Notes: generated from the letters alone by a model not told the origin. Counted from the stretch's first letter, positions 8,428-16,532 are shown. The stretch: DNA of 64,000 nt from Ga0077555 sp050250755 (GCA_050250755.1 JBFWOB010000002.1:124001-188000); one strand, 5' to 3'. Translations and numbers: made by a program.

Positions 8428-9299
8428 CCAGCTTCCCGTATCTCGCCCCGCTCTACGCGCTCTGCTCCGCCTTTCTCTTTGCTCTTTCCAATCATTTCAC
8501 AAATATCGGCCTCGAGGGAACGGACGCCCGCTCGGGCACCATTCTCTCCATCGCAGCATCCGCGGTCGTCTATTGGCTGCTGGCGCCCCTCTACGTCGAG
8601 AGCTGGTATTGGCTGACATGGGCATGCGTGCTCTTCGCGGCTGTCGGCCTCATTCGCCCTTCCCTGTCGTCGGTCCTCGCGACAAGCTCGATCCAGGTCA
8701 TGGGACCGACGCTGACCAGCGCGCTCACGGCCGCGACACCGCTCTTCGGCGCGTTCTTCGCCATTACGTTTCTGGGCGAACATTTGACAATGCCGATCGC
8801 TATCGGCACGGCCGCCGTGATGGCAGGAGCCGTCGTCGGTGCGTGGAGCCCGCAAGGCGTCAAGCGAACCTGGCCCCTCTGGGCTATTACACTTCCACTC
8901 GGCGCCTCGTTGGTTCGAGCCATTGGCCACGTCGTCACCAAGACCGGCCTCGTCGAGGTACCGAGCGCTTCGTTCGCCGTGATGGTTTCGAACACCGTAT
9001 CACTGGCGGTTGCCCTGGTCGTCTTTCGCCTGCAACACCGTCCCTTCATTGGCACCCGGCAGAGCCACGTCTGGTTCGTCGCGTCGGGCGTCACCAATGC
9101 GCTCTCGCTTCAGTTCCTGAACAGCGCCCTGCAGGTCGGCGACCTGGTCTCGGTCGTCCCGATCGTATCGGCGACACCCGTTTTCACGATGCTCATGGGC
9201 TATCTCTGGTTCGGCCGTGAGATCATCTCGACGCGCACGATCGTCACGATCGCACTAATCGTGCCAGGCGTTGTCCTCGTCGCCGTCGCCGGCCGTTGA
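8424..9299 (+). CDS. EamA/DMT family transporter
   Basis: This 291-residue integral membrane protein has about ten hydrophobic helices in two EamA repeats. It ends with the typical final helix (TIALIVPGVVLVAVAGR). The start codon overlaps the stop of the SRPBCC gene (ATGA at 8424-8427). It shares the fold but little obvious sequence with the transporter at 1585-2478, so the two are distant paralogues. The operon position next to a UxaA-family dehydratase suggests movement of a sugar acid or its breakdown product. Confidence 0.85.
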   Translation: MTSFPYLAPLYALCSAFLFALSNHFTNIGLEGTDARSGTILSIAASAVVYWLLAPLYVESWYWLTWACVLFAAVGLIRPSLSSVLATSSIQVMGPTLTSALTAATPLFGAFFAITFLGEHLTMPIAIGTAAVMAGAVVGAWSPQGVKRTWPLWAITLPLGASLVRAIGHVVTKTGLVEVPSASFAVMVSNTVSLAVALVVFRLQHRPFIGTRQSHVWFVASGVTNALSLQFLNSALQVGDLVSVVPIVSATPVFTMLMGYLWFGREIISTRTIVTIALIVPGVVLVAVAGR

Positions 9300-9321
9300 C
9301 GGCCACCGCACGCGGTTTTTT
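9291..9321 (+). terminator. Weak intrinsic terminator after the EamA gene
   Basis: A five-base stem (GGCCG-TTGA-CGGCC) overlaps the stop codon and is followed by a short CCGC/GCGG hairpin and six T residues (9316-9321). This could end the dehydratase operon before the met promoter. Confidence 0.35.
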
Positions 9322-9420
9322 CGCAGCGCTTTTGCGTAGATCCACACCACAGCAATACCGTTGAGCAAACAGGGCCAAGGAAGCCCTCATCTCTTAGAGC
9401 GACTGAGCATCGACAGTCGC

Positions 9421-9449
9421 TTGACAGCACGGCGGAGTGCTCATATTTG
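9421..9449 (+). promoter_or_regulatory. Sigma70-type promoter of the metX-metW operon
   Basis: TTGACA (9421-9426) and TATTTG (9444-9449) are separated by exactly 17 bases. A start site about seven bases after the -10 box falls at 9456, the first base of the SAM-II aptamer. This agreement supports both assignments. Confidence 0.75.
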
Positions 9450-9455
9450 TGCCAA

Positions 9456-9510
9456 TCGTGGTGATTTGGCCGGCCGGCTTGCAGCCACGTTAAACAACTC
9501 GCTAAAATGG
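9456..9510 (+). promoter_or_regulatory. SAM-II riboswitch upstream of metX
   Basis: The segment contains the hallmarks of the SAM-II (metA) aptamer. The paired arms are CGTGG (9457-9461) and CCACG (9485-9489). The conserved loop GTGATTTGGCC, the TTGCAG bulge, TAAAC and the 3' GCTAAAA that forms the pseudoknot are all present in the right order. SAM-II riboswitches in alphaproteobacteria lower expression of methionine-synthesis genes when S-adenosylmethionine is abundant. The aptamer lies about 100 bases upstream of metX and is followed by a terminator-like hairpin, which suggests control by premature termination. Confidence 0.92.
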
Positions 9511-9518
9511 CCGCGCGC

Positions 9519-9573
9519 AACCCGGCAAGGGGTTCGGCCCGGCAGACGATGCGGGCGGACCGGCCGGGTTTTC
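9519..9573 (+). terminator. Hairpin and T-run between SAM-II and metX (expression platform)
   Basis: AACCCGGC (9519-9526) pairs with GCCGGGTT (9563-9570). A second inner pairing joins GGTTCGGCCCG to CGGGCGGACC with one bulge, and TTTTC follows. It has the features of an intrinsic terminator within the leader. With the aptamer upstream it probably forms the switch that stops transcription before metX when SAM is bound. Confidence 0.6.
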
Positions 9574-9612
9574 TGTTGGACGGCTCATGCGAGGGGCCGA
9601 ACGGAGGCGCAG

Positions 9613-10860
9613 ATGACCGGATCGGGCATCGTTGATCATCCTGTCCCGCTAAAGTCGACCGGAGCGCACTCGAACGATGTCGTGATGGAGCACGCGCTGG
9701 AGCGATCGCTTCTGGCGTCGCGCGAGGTTGACGAGCCGTCGAGCCAAGTGACTCGCTTCACCGACCAGCCGCTAGAACTCGACGGTGGCCAAGTCCTCCA
9801 GTCGTTCCAAGTCGCCTACTGTACCTACGGAACGCTCAACGCCGAGCGTTCCAACGCCATCCTCGTTTGCCACGCGCTGACCGGCGACCAATACGTCGCG
9901 AGCCGCAATCCGGTGACCGGCAAGCCAGGCTGGTGGGAGGTCATGATCGGCCCGGGCAAACCGATCGACACAGACCGCTATTTTGTCATCAGCACCAATA
10001 TTCTCGGTGGTTGCCTCGGTTCGACAGGTCCCGCCTCGAAGAACCCCGCAACGGGCCAGCCCTGGGGCCTCGACTTCCCCGTGATTACCATCGGCGACAT
10101 GGTCAAGGCCCAGGCGCGACTGATCGACTACCTCGGCATAGAGCAGCTCTTCGCCGTTGTTGGCGGCTCGATGGGTGGCATGCAAGTGCTCGAGTGGGCT
10201 TCGCGTTACAAAGATCGCGTGTTTGCCGCTCTTCCGATCGCGACGGCAGCCTGGCATTCAGCCCAGAATATTGCCTTCCATGAGGTCGGACGCCAGGCCG
10301 TGATGGCCGATCCCGAGTGGTGCGGCGGACGTTACTTTGAAGACGGCCGGATTCCGCGCCGTGGGCTCGCGGTTGCACGGATGGCGGCGCACATTACCTA
10401 TCTGTCGGAAGAGGCGCTGGAGCGCAAATTCGGCCGAAGCCTGCAGGACCGTGCTGCCAAGACGTTCTCGTTCAGCGCCGACTTCCAGGTGGAGAGCTAC
10501 CTCCGCCATCAGGGCTCGACGTTCGTCGATCGGTTCGATGCGAACAGCTATCTCTACATCACCCGCGCGATGGACTACTTCGACCTGGTCTCTGCTGCCG
10601 GCGGCAAGCTCGCCAGAGCGTTCGAGGGTACACAGACCCGATTCTGCGTCGTCTCGTTCACGTCCGACTGGCTTTATCCCACGCGGGAGAGCCGCGAAAT
10701 CGTCCAGGCATTGAACGCGGTCGCTGCCAACGTGTCGTTCGTCGAGATCGAAAGCGACAAGGGCCACGACGCGTTCCTGCTCGAAGAACCGGAGCTGTTC
10801 GCAACCGTGCGCGGTTTTCTTGGCGCAGCGGCTCGTAAGCGCGGCCTCGCGGCATCCTGA
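9613..10860 (+). CDS. metX: Homoserine O-acyltransferase MetX
   Basis: This 415-residue alpha/beta-hydrolase acylates homoserine using acetyl-CoA (or succinyl-CoA in some members), the committing step of methionine synthesis. The nucleophile elbow GGSMGG places Ser186 as catalytic Ser; Asp352 in FTSDWLYP and His385 in KGHDAFL complete the triad. HALTGDQYVA and NILGGCLGSTGP are typical MetX segments. The ATG at 9613 follows GGAGG; a longer reading upstream would enter the riboswitch. The N-terminus is about 45 residues longer than the core domain. metW follows after 15 bases. Whether it uses acetyl- or succinyl-CoA cannot be decided here. Confidence 0.96.
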   Translation: MTGSGIVDHPVPLKSTGAHSNDVVMEHALERSLLASREVDEPSSQVTRFTDQPLELDGGQVLQSFQVAYCTYGTLNAERSNAILVCHALTGDQYVASRNPVTGKPGWWEVMIGPGKPIDTDRYFVISTNILGGCLGSTGPASKNPATGQPWGLDFPVITIGDMVKAQARLIDYLGIEQLFAVVGGSMGGMQVLEWASRYKDRVFAALPIATAAWHSAQNIAFHEVGRQAVMADPEWCGGRYFEDGRIPRRGLAVARMAAHITYLSEEALERKFGRSLQDRAAKTFSFSADFQVESYLRHQGSTFVDRFDANSYLYITRAMDYFDLVSAAGGKLARAFEGTQTRFCVVSFTSDWLYPTRESREIVQALNAVAANVSFVEIESDKGHDAFLLEEPELFATVRGFLGAAARKRGLAAS

Positions 10861-10875
10861 TGAGGAATTGAAAAC

Positions 10876-11514
10876 ATGCTGGCCCGCGAGGAACCGCTCG
10901 TCCAACCGCACCTGCACCGCGTCGATCACCTGCTGATCGCCGACATGGTGGCTCACGGTGCGCGCGTGCTCGACGTTGGCTGCGGCGATGGCGCGCTGCT
11001 GCAGCTCCTCGAGGAGCGCAAGCAGGTGGACGGCCGCGGCATTGAGGTGACACGCGAGAAGGTCAACGCCTGCGTGGCACGCGGCCTATCGGTGATCCAA
11101 GGCGACGCCGATCGCGATCTCGACAAGTATCCAGACAAAGCCTTCGACTACGCGATCCTATCCTTGACGATCCAGGCGACACGCCACCCGAAACCGGTGC
11201 TCGAGAACCTGTTGCGCATCGGTCGGCATGCGATTGTGTCGTTTCCGAACTTCGGGCACTGGTGGATCCGTGCGCGCCTTCTCGCGACAGGCCGGATGCC
11301 CACGACCGTCAACCTACCGGAACCGTGGTTCGATTCACCCGATGCGCACTTATGCACGATCCGGGATTTTGTCGATTTGTGCCGGCTCGTCGATGCGCGC
11401 GTGGAGCGGAAAGTAGCATTCAACGCATCAGGGCAGCAGCTCGGGACATGGTTGCCGCTGGCAGCCCATAACCTCGTCGGCGAAAAGGCGGTCTTCCTAC
11501 TCACGCGGAGCTGA
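10876..11514 (+). CDS. metW: Methionine biosynthesis protein MetW
   Basis: This 212-residue protein has a class I methyltransferase fold with the SAM-binding motif VLDVGCGDGALLQLL near residues 32-46, and the segments DYAILSLTIQATRHP and IVSFPNFGHWWIR that mark MetW. MetW supports the activity of MetX in bacteria where the two are linked. The ATG at 10876 follows GAGGA and lies 15 bases after metX, so both are controlled by the SAM-II riboswitch. The protein has the usual length. Confidence 0.95.
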   Translation: MLAREEPLVQPHLHRVDHLLIADMVAHGARVLDVGCGDGALLQLLEERKQVDGRGIEVTREKVNACVARGLSVIQGDADRDLDKYPDKAFDYAILSLTIQATRHPKPVLENLLRIGRHAIVSFPNFGHWWIRARLLATGRMPTTVNLPEPWFDSPDAHLCTIRDFVDLCRLVDARVERKVAFNASGQQLGTWLPLAAHNLVGEKAVFLLTRS

Positions 11515-11754
11515 TTGCAATTGGTTCCGTGTCCGTGTGCAAAAGAAGCGCGGCGAAACAGCGCAAGATCTCGTTCAACGGACACGCTACTCTCTTGCGG
11601 CGCAGCATTCTCCCAGCAATTTCTACAGTCAAGGCTGCCTATAGGTTTGCTGCACTGCGACGAATGAAGGCTTCAACTCGTTCGGGAATGGTTGCATGTT
11701 GAACCGGGGCTTGATCGCGACGTCGGGAGGCTTGTGACCTTGGCTCGGGGGAGG

Positions 11755-12513
11755 ATGATCGGCGCGGCGATCTCGGTTGCGCTTCTGCTGACCGGCAGCA
11801 CATGGGCGATGGCCGGATCGGCGTCATATCGAGTGCTGACGCTCGGCGGTTATCCCGTTCGCTGGTTACCGAAAGATCCGTCGGGCCGCGTCGTACTCAA
11901 CTACAAGATCGCCGACCGCGCCATCCATCAGCCAAACGCCATCAATTGCAAAGGTATGCGGCCTCCGACGACCGTGCTCAGCGCGTCGGGGATCGATTTA
12001 GGGGCATTCCGCGGGGCCCTCAGCGCCGCTTTTCAGCGGTGGCGGGACGCAGCGGATGTCACATTCGTCGAGGCCGCGCCCGATGAGCAGCCAAACATCA
12101 TCATCGGCGAGCAAATCGATCCGACCGGATTTGCCTTCACGAATTTGGAGCTCGCCGAACCCAAGAATGGCATGCGCGAGATTGTCGGCGCATCGATCTG
12201 TCTGAACCCGAAACGGCACTGGAAGATCGGCTACGACGGCAACCTGGCCGTTTATGATCTCGTGCACACGTTCGCCCATGAAATCGGCCACGTGATCGGT
12301 CTGGATCATCCCGTCGGTCGCTTGAGTATGATGTCGTTCCGTTATTCAGAAAACCTGTCGGGGTTGTCGGAAGGCGACCGACTGGGCGCCACGTCTCTCT
12401 ATGGGCCAAGCCGTATGCGATCCGAAGTGGTGGCGCTGCCCGCTCCGATCGGATCATCCGCCGCAACTCAAATCACCACGACGATCGGACGCAGCATCGA
12501 GGGCAGCGACTGA
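11755..12513 (+). CDS. Secreted matrixin-like zinc metalloprotease
   Basis: The 252-residue product begins with a signal peptide (about residues 1-22, hydrophobic core ISVALLLTG, cleavage near AMA-GS). The zinc site is HEIGHVIGLDH at residues 175-185, matching HExxHxxGxxH of metzincins, and is followed by the Met-turn MMSF at about 192. Upstream NIIIGEQIDP and a Trp-rich helix (SAAFQRWRDAADVTF) fit the peptidase M10 fold. The ATG at 11755 follows GGGGGAGG; an in-frame GTG at 11734 also has a GGGAGG and would add seven residues. It probably acts outside the cytoplasm. Its substrate is unknown. It stands alone between metW and a PRC-barrel gene. Confidence 0.85.
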   Translation: MIGAAISVALLLTGSTWAMAGSASYRVLTLGGYPVRWLPKDPSGRVVLNYKIADRAIHQPNAINCKGMRPPTTVLSASGIDLGAFRGALSAAFQRWRDAADVTFVEAAPDEQPNIIIGEQIDPTGFAFTNLELAEPKNGMREIVGASICLNPKRHWKIGYDGNLAVYDLVHTFAHEIGHVIGLDHPVGRLSMMSFRYSENLSGLSEGDRLGATSLYGPSRMRSEVVALPAPIGSSAATQITTTIGRSIEGSD

Positions 12514-12560
12514 ATTTTTGAGGGAACGCCTCGTCCTTCCCTGCGTTGATCCTGCTGCGG

Positions 12561-12580
12561 GCGCCGTAACTCGGCGCTTT
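12561..12580 (+). terminator. Short intrinsic terminator
   Basis: GCGCCG-TAACT-CGGCGC followed by TTT lies 47 bases after the protease stop codon and before the PRC-barrel gene. The stem is only six pairs, but it is perfect and GC-rich. Confidence 0.4.
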
Positions 12581-12611
12581 CGTATCCCCGCAACAATGCA
12601 GGAGAAACATC

Positions 12612-13079
12612 ATGAGCAGGCTCCTACCGGCTGTTGCGATTGCAGCCCTTTTCGCTAGCTCCGCCGCGTTTGCCCAAACCACTACTCCCAGCGACGCCCC
12701 CACCACCAATCCATCGGCACCGTCAGTCACGACGACGCCGCCATCGACGACGGCACCTGCCGAGCGCGCTCCGCCATCTGCGGGCACCACCATGGGCAGC
12801 ACCGCAGCCGATCACACAATGACGGATGCTGAGGCGAAGACATGGGTCGATAAGGCTGTCTATAGCTCGGACGACAAGCATGTTGGCGATGTGGCCGCAA
12901 TTCAGCGCGACGCAACCGGCAAGGTGACATCGATTCAGGCCGATATCGGTGGTTTCCTCGGCCTGGGCTCCACCCGCGTAGAGATCATGCCGTCACAATT
13001 CAAGCTGTCGGGTGATCGCGTTGTCCTCGATATGCCAGCCGATCAGGCTAAGCAGCTCCCAACGGTAGAGGCCAAATAA
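12612..13079 (+). CDS. Secreted PRC-barrel domain protein
   Basis: This is a 155-residue protein. Residues 1-21 form a signal peptide (LLPAVAIAALFASSAAFA). Residues about 22-68 are a low-complexity linker rich in Thr, Pro, Ser and Ala. The C-terminal part (about 75-150) has the PRC-barrel pattern: WVDKAVYSSDDKHVGDVAAI, then GFLGLGSTRVEIMPSQFKL and DRVVLDMPADQAKQLP. Such proteins are common in Hyphomicrobiales and sit in the periplasm; their role is poorly defined. The ATG at 12612 follows AGGAGA. Confidence 0.88.
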   Translation: MSRLLPAVAIAALFASSAAFAQTTTPSDAPTTNPSAPSVTTTPPSTTAPAERAPPSAGTTMGSTAADHTMTDAEAKTWVDKAVYSSDDKHVGDVAAIQRDATGKVTSIQADIGGFLGLGSTRVEIMPSQFKLSGDRVVLDMPADQAKQLPTVEAK

Positions 13080-13096
13080 TCGCTCGCTCGAAACGG

Positions 13097-13124
13097 CGAC
13101 CCGTCTCGTGTTGGAGATGGGTCG
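13097..13124. terminator. Hairpin between convergent genes
   Basis: CGACCCGTCTC and GAGATGGGTCG form an 11-base stem with one G-U pair around a six-base loop. It lies exactly between the PRC-barrel stop codon and the end of the convergent methyltransferase gene, so it can serve both strands. The T-tracts are poor. Confidence 0.4.
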
Positions 13125-13844
13125 TCAATTCGGCAGGCGTACGGGGAGCAGATCCGTCAATCTGCGCGTCAAGGTCGGCTTCAGTAGCGGCGAGGCCAGT
13201 TCCTTGCGCGCCTCCACCAGCAAAACGCCGGCAAAGGCTGGCGTGAGACGGGCGCCAAAGCGTTCGAGCGTCATAGCCGACCGCAGAACGAGTCTGTTGT
13301 CGAGCGGCGGCAAATGTAGCGCAGCACCCCAATCGACAGGGCTGAGAAGCGCCTCGGTGAGCAGGCGCTCGAGTTGCGATTGGCTATAGGGCCGGCCATA
13401 TCCGAATGGCGTGACATCGAAACGCGCCCACACACCGCTGCGGTTGGGAACGATAATCAAAAGTCGTCCTTCCGGCGTCAGCACGCGCCAGATCTCGCGT
13501 AGAAGCGCACGGGCCTGATCTGTTGTCTCGAGGCAATGAACGACCAGCATCAGATCCACGGAGTTGTCCGGAAGGGGCAGATCTTCCTCGTCGACAACGA
13601 CGGCGTTCACCTCATCTGACGACGGCCAGACCACGGCGCCCTGTGTCGAAGGCATGAGCGCGCCGAGACGCGCCACCTCACCTCGGAACGATCCGAGATA
13701 AGGCGTCGCGAAGCCGAGGCCCATCAAGGTCAGGCCGTGACAGCGCCGCCATCGCGCGCGGATTCGATGCGCCAATATCCGCCGGGCCATGCCGCCGAGC
13801 GGACTCGCATAAAACTCCAGAAGCTGCCTGACATCCGTGTGCAT
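13125..13844 (-). CDS. Class I SAM-dependent methyltransferase domain protein
   Basis: A 239-residue protein from the ATG at 13844 (a GTG two codons upstream would lie only two bases from a TATAAT box). The fold matches methyltransferases of the type-11 group: GLGFATPYL in place of the usual glycine-rich motif I, DEEDLPLPDNSVDLMLVVHCLE as motifs II-IV, and LREIWRVLTPEGRLLIIVPNR as the post-motif region. The form starting MHTDVRQLLEFYASPLG is common in alphaproteobacteria, often beside gloB, which is the divergent neighbour here. The substrate is unknown. Motif I deviates from GxGxG. Confidence 0.82.
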   Translation of the reverse strand: MHTDVRQLLEFYASPLGGMARRILAHRIRARWRRCHGLTLMGLGFATPYLGSFRGEVARLGALMPSTQGAVVWPSSDEVNAVVVDEEDLPLPDNSVDLMLVVHCLETTDQARALLREIWRVLTPEGRLLIIVPNRSGVWARFDVTPFGYGRPYSQSQLERLLTEALLSPVDWGAALHLPPLDNRLVLRSAMTLERFGARLTPAFAGVLLVEARKELASPLLKPTLTRRLTDLLPVRLPN

Positions 13845-13852
13845 ACCCACAC

Positions 13853-13858
13853 ATTATA
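13853..13858 (-). promoter_or_regulatory. -10 box (TATAAT) of the methyltransferase gene
   Basis: A perfect TATAAT on the minus strand ends eight bases before the ATG at 13844. The expected transcription start therefore coincides with the start codon, which suggests a leaderless mRNA. A matching -35 box is weak. No ribosome-binding site is seen. Confidence 0.5.
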
Positions 13859-14052
13859 TCATGGCCGGCCTTTTCAATTCCTCGTGGAGAAAAATGCCGA
13901 TGTCCGCGGATCGTTGCAATCGGCAGAGCCGCTGATACCTTGGGCCCAAGGCTGGCCATCGTGCGGCAAAACGAGAGCCGATCGCCACACTCCCGCAACC
14001 CGTGATTCCGGTGTCCAGACACCCGGATCGCCAATCCCCCAGGAGGAGCCAC

Positions 14053-14820
14053 ATGGCCGATCTCCAGATCCACCAATTCATGTGCTTGAGTGACAATTTT
14101 GGCGTTCTCGTCCACGACCCCGTCAGCGGAGACACGGCGTCGATCGATGCGCCGGAGGCCGACGCCGTACGCAAAGCCTTGCAAGATAAGGGGTGGAAAC
14201 TGACCCACATTCTTGTCACGCACCATCATGCGGATCACACGCAAGGGATCGCCCCGCTGAAGTCCGAGACCGGTTGCACGGTGATCGGCGCTGCCGAGGC
14301 AGCGAAGAACGCCCCGCTGGACAAGACAGTTGGCGGTGGTGACAAGTTTACCTTCGGCGGACATGAGGTGAACGTGATCGACACGCCCGGTCACACGGCG
14401 GGGCACATCACGTTCTGGATCCCCGATCAGAAGGTGGCCTTTGCCGGCGATACACTGTTCGCGCTCGGCTGCGGCCGGGTGATCGAGGGCACGCCGCAAA
14501 TGATGTGGGAGTCGCTCTCGAAGCTCGCCAAGCTGCCGGGCGATACGCTGGTTTATTGCGGGCATGAGTACACGCTGTCGAACGCGAAGTTCGCTCTGAC
14601 CATCGAGCCAGAGAACGCCGCGCTGAAAGCCCGTGCCGACGAGGTCGCAAAGCTGAGAGCGGACGGCCAGATGACGTGTCCGACGCGACTCGACCAGGAG
14701 TTGGCGATCAACCCGTTCCTGCGGCCGCAAGTACCCGCAATCCGCAAGCGTCTCGGCCTCGAGAATGCACCCGATTGGGAAGTGTTCGCCGAAATCCGCG
14801 AGCGCAAGAACCGGAGCTGA
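14053..14820 (+). CDS. gloB: Hydroxyacylglutathione hydrolase (glyoxalase II)
   Basis: This 255-residue metallo-beta-lactamase-fold enzyme hydrolyses S-lactoylglutathione to lactate and glutathione in methylglyoxal detoxification. The two-metal site is visible: THHHADHTQG, DTPGHTAGH, FAGDTLFALGCGR and CGHEYT. The C-terminal glutathione-binding domain includes LDQELAINPFLR. The ATG at 14053 follows AGGAGGAG. The divergent neighbour is a methyltransferase gene, a frequent arrangement in alphaproteobacteria. Confidence 0.95.
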   Translation: MADLQIHQFMCLSDNFGVLVHDPVSGDTASIDAPEADAVRKALQDKGWKLTHILVTHHHADHTQGIAPLKSETGCTVIGAAEAAKNAPLDKTVGGGDKFTFGGHEVNVIDTPGHTAGHITFWIPDQKVAFAGDTLFALGCGRVIEGTPQMMWESLSKLAKLPGDTLVYCGHEYTLSNAKFALTIEPENAALKARADEVAKLRADGQMTCPTRLDQELAINPFLRPQVPAIRKRLGLENAPDWEVFAEIRERKNRS

Positions 14821-14920
14821 GATCAGAGCAAGCTCAGTCTGATAGATCCGACTGTTAGCCGCTGAATTTACCGCTGAAGCCCCCCAACGCATTCCTCTGA
14901 GAAGGACGCAGCCTCTTCTC

Positions 14921-15073
14921 CCCTCCCCTCGACGGGGAGGGGCCGGGGGTGGGGTGAACGTCTCGCTTCATCGCTCGCTATGGAATTCAGTCCGGCCGGA
15001 AGCCGCGCCTCATCATCTACGATTGAGCAGTTCAATCCCCCCACCCCTAACCCCTCCCCGCGAGGGGGAGGGG
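14921..15073. repeat. Intergenic inverted pair of GC-rich palindromes (BIME-like)
   Basis: The 329-base gap between gloB and lipB holds two hairpins. The first, near 14921-14942, has CCTCCCC and GGGGAGG arms around TCGA. The second, near 15051-15073, has CCCCTCCCC and GGGGAGGGG arms around a GCGAG-type loop. Each is flanked by a G/C-run (GGGGGTGGGG or its complement), and the two units are inverted with respect to each other across about 110 bases. This is the layout of paired REP-like elements. The core can also act as a terminator for the two convergent genes. A minus-strand frame across it is a translation of the repeat and not a gene. Confidence 0.75.
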
Positions 15074-15149
15074 AATCGCTTGCGGCCAAGCCCGATAAAT
15101 CCAGCAGATCGCAAGGAAGGCCCTCGTCGCCCCGAGTGACCCGCTCTCG

Positions 15150-15854
15150 TTAGTCTTCAATGCCGCGGCTGCTGCGATCGAGTTCGGGCAAGCCGCTCAC
15201 GCGTGTAACCGGACCGAAGCGGCTGACGAAGGCGGCTTCAAGGGCCATGTCGACCTCGGGCATCGACACGATGCGCCCGAGGTCCGCTAGGCTGGTGACG
15301 CCATGAGCCGCGATGCCGCACGGCACGATGCCAGAGAAGTGCTCGAGGTTGGGCTCGACATTCAAAGCCAGCCCGTGGAGGCTCACCCAACGGCGTAGAC
15401 GGATCCCGATCGCTGCGATCTTGTCCTCGACGCCCTGGCCGCGCTCGGGTCGCGCAACCCACACACCGACGCGATCGGGGCGCGTCTCCCCTCTCACGCC
15501 GAAAGCGTCGAGCGTATCGATCAGCCAGCCTTCGAGCGCAGAGACGAACGCACGGACGTCGCCGCCCCGCCGCTTGACGTCGAGCATGACGTAGGCGATG
15601 CGCTGCCCGGGCCCATGGTAAGTGTACTGGCCGCCGCGCCCGGCCTGGTACACGGGGAAACGGTCGGGCGCCAGCAGATCCTGCGGTTTAGCGCTAGTGC
15701 CAGCGGTATAGAGCGGGGGATGTTCCAACAGCCAGACCAGCTCGGGCGCGGTGCCTGCCGCAATGGCCGCTACGCGCCGATCCATGACGGCCAGTGCCGT
15801 CTCGTAGTCCACCGGGCGGTCGTTGATAAGCCATTCCACCAGTACGTCAGACAT
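15150..15854 (-). CDS. lipB: Lipoyl(octanoyl) transferase LipB
   Basis: LipB moves octanoyl groups from acyl carrier protein to the lipoyl domains of 2-oxoacid dehydrogenases and the glycine cleavage system. The 234-residue protein has the family motifs RGGQYTYHGPGQ, DKIAAIGIRLRRWVSLHGLAL (with the catalytic Lys) and FSGIVPCGI (with the catalytic Cys). The start at 15854 lies six bases after the nicotinamidase stop, so lipB is the last gene of the apt-mtnA-pncA-lipB run. The C-terminus is slightly extended. Confidence 0.95.
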   Translation of the reverse strand: MSDVLVEWLINDRPVDYETALAVMDRRVAAIAAGTAPELVWLLEHPPLYTAGTSAKPQDLLAPDRFPVYQAGRGGQYTYHGPGQRIAYVMLDVKRRGGDVRAFVSALEGWLIDTLDAFGVRGETRPDRVGVWVARPERGQGVEDKIAAIGIRLRRWVSLHGLALNVEPNLEHFSGIVPCGIAAHGVTSLADLGRIVSMPEVDMALEAAFVSRFGPVTRVSGLPELDRSSRGIED

Positions 15855-15860
15855 ACTGCT

Positions 15861-16493
15861 TCAAATCCGATCGGAGAGGATGCGGCCGACACCCGCCGCG
15901 CTCATGTCGGACCACGCCTTGGCAAGTGTGCCGCCCGGCACCGTCGGTGCATCGATACCACGGCAGCCATCCTCGATGACGGTTGCCTCGAGCCCAAAAC
16001 GACGGGCATCGAGCGCGGTCCAGGCGACGCAAAAGTCGGTCGCAAGCCCCACGATATAGACACGTGTGAGCCCACGCTCCTGCAGATAGCCACCAAGACC
16101 GGTCGGCGTCGTACGATCGGCTTCGAGAAAGCCCGAGTAGCTATCGACGGCCCGCCGATAGCCCTTGCGAACGATCGTCTGCGCGTGCGGTGCGCTAAGT
16201 CCGGCATGAAATTCAGCACCGCGCGTACCTTGCACGCAATGCTCGGGCCAGAGCACTTGCTGGCCGTAGGGAAGCTCGATCAGATCGAATGAGGCCTTTC
16301 CGGGGTGCGAGCTTGCAAACGAGATATGACCTGCCGGATGCCAATCCTGCGTCAGCACGACAGTCTCAAAGCGGCCGCCGAGCGTATTGATGACGGGTAT
16401 GACTTCATCGCCGCCAGCAACGGCAAGTGCACCGCCCGGACAGAAATCATTCTGCACGTCAACGATGATGAGGGCTGAGTTGGACGACGTCAT
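15861..16493 (-). CDS. pncA: Nicotinamidase
   Basis: This 210-residue isochorismatase-fold enzyme deamidates nicotinamide to nicotinate for NAD salvage. The catalytic Asp is in DVQNDFCPGGALAV, the metal site is in DWHPAGHISFAS, the Lys is in RKGY and the nucleophilic Cys is in GLATDFCVAWTALDA. All are as in PncA. The gene lies 39 bases after mtnA and 6 bases before lipB on the same strand. Confidence 0.93.
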   Translation of the reverse strand: MTSSNSALIIVDVQNDFCPGGALAVAGGDEVIPVINTLGGRFETVVLTQDWHPAGHISFASSHPGKASFDLIELPYGQQVLWPEHCVQGTRGAEFHAGLSAPHAQTIVRKGYRRAVDSYSGFLEADRTTPTGLGGYLQERGLTRVYIVGLATDFCVAWTALDARRFGLEATVIEDGCRGIDAPTVPGGTLAKAWSDMSAAGVGRILSDRI

Positions 16494-16532
16494 GATGCAC
16501 CTAGCGATCGCATCTGCTCATACTGCGGGTGC

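Noticed and set aside
9361..9612. In-frame N-terminal extension of MetX from a TTG at 9361
   Set aside because: The extension would translate the SAM-II riboswitch and its terminator; the ATG at 9613 has a good ribosome-binding site.
14007..14026. GGTGTC-CA-GACACC hairpin before gloB
   Set aside because: Six-base stem with a two-base loop and no partner context; too weak to call a regulatory site.
14868..15089. Minus-strand frame of 73 codons across the repeat element
   Set aside because: Its residues (for example PPPRGEGLGVGG) are a translation of the GC-rich palindromes and recur wherever such repeats occur.
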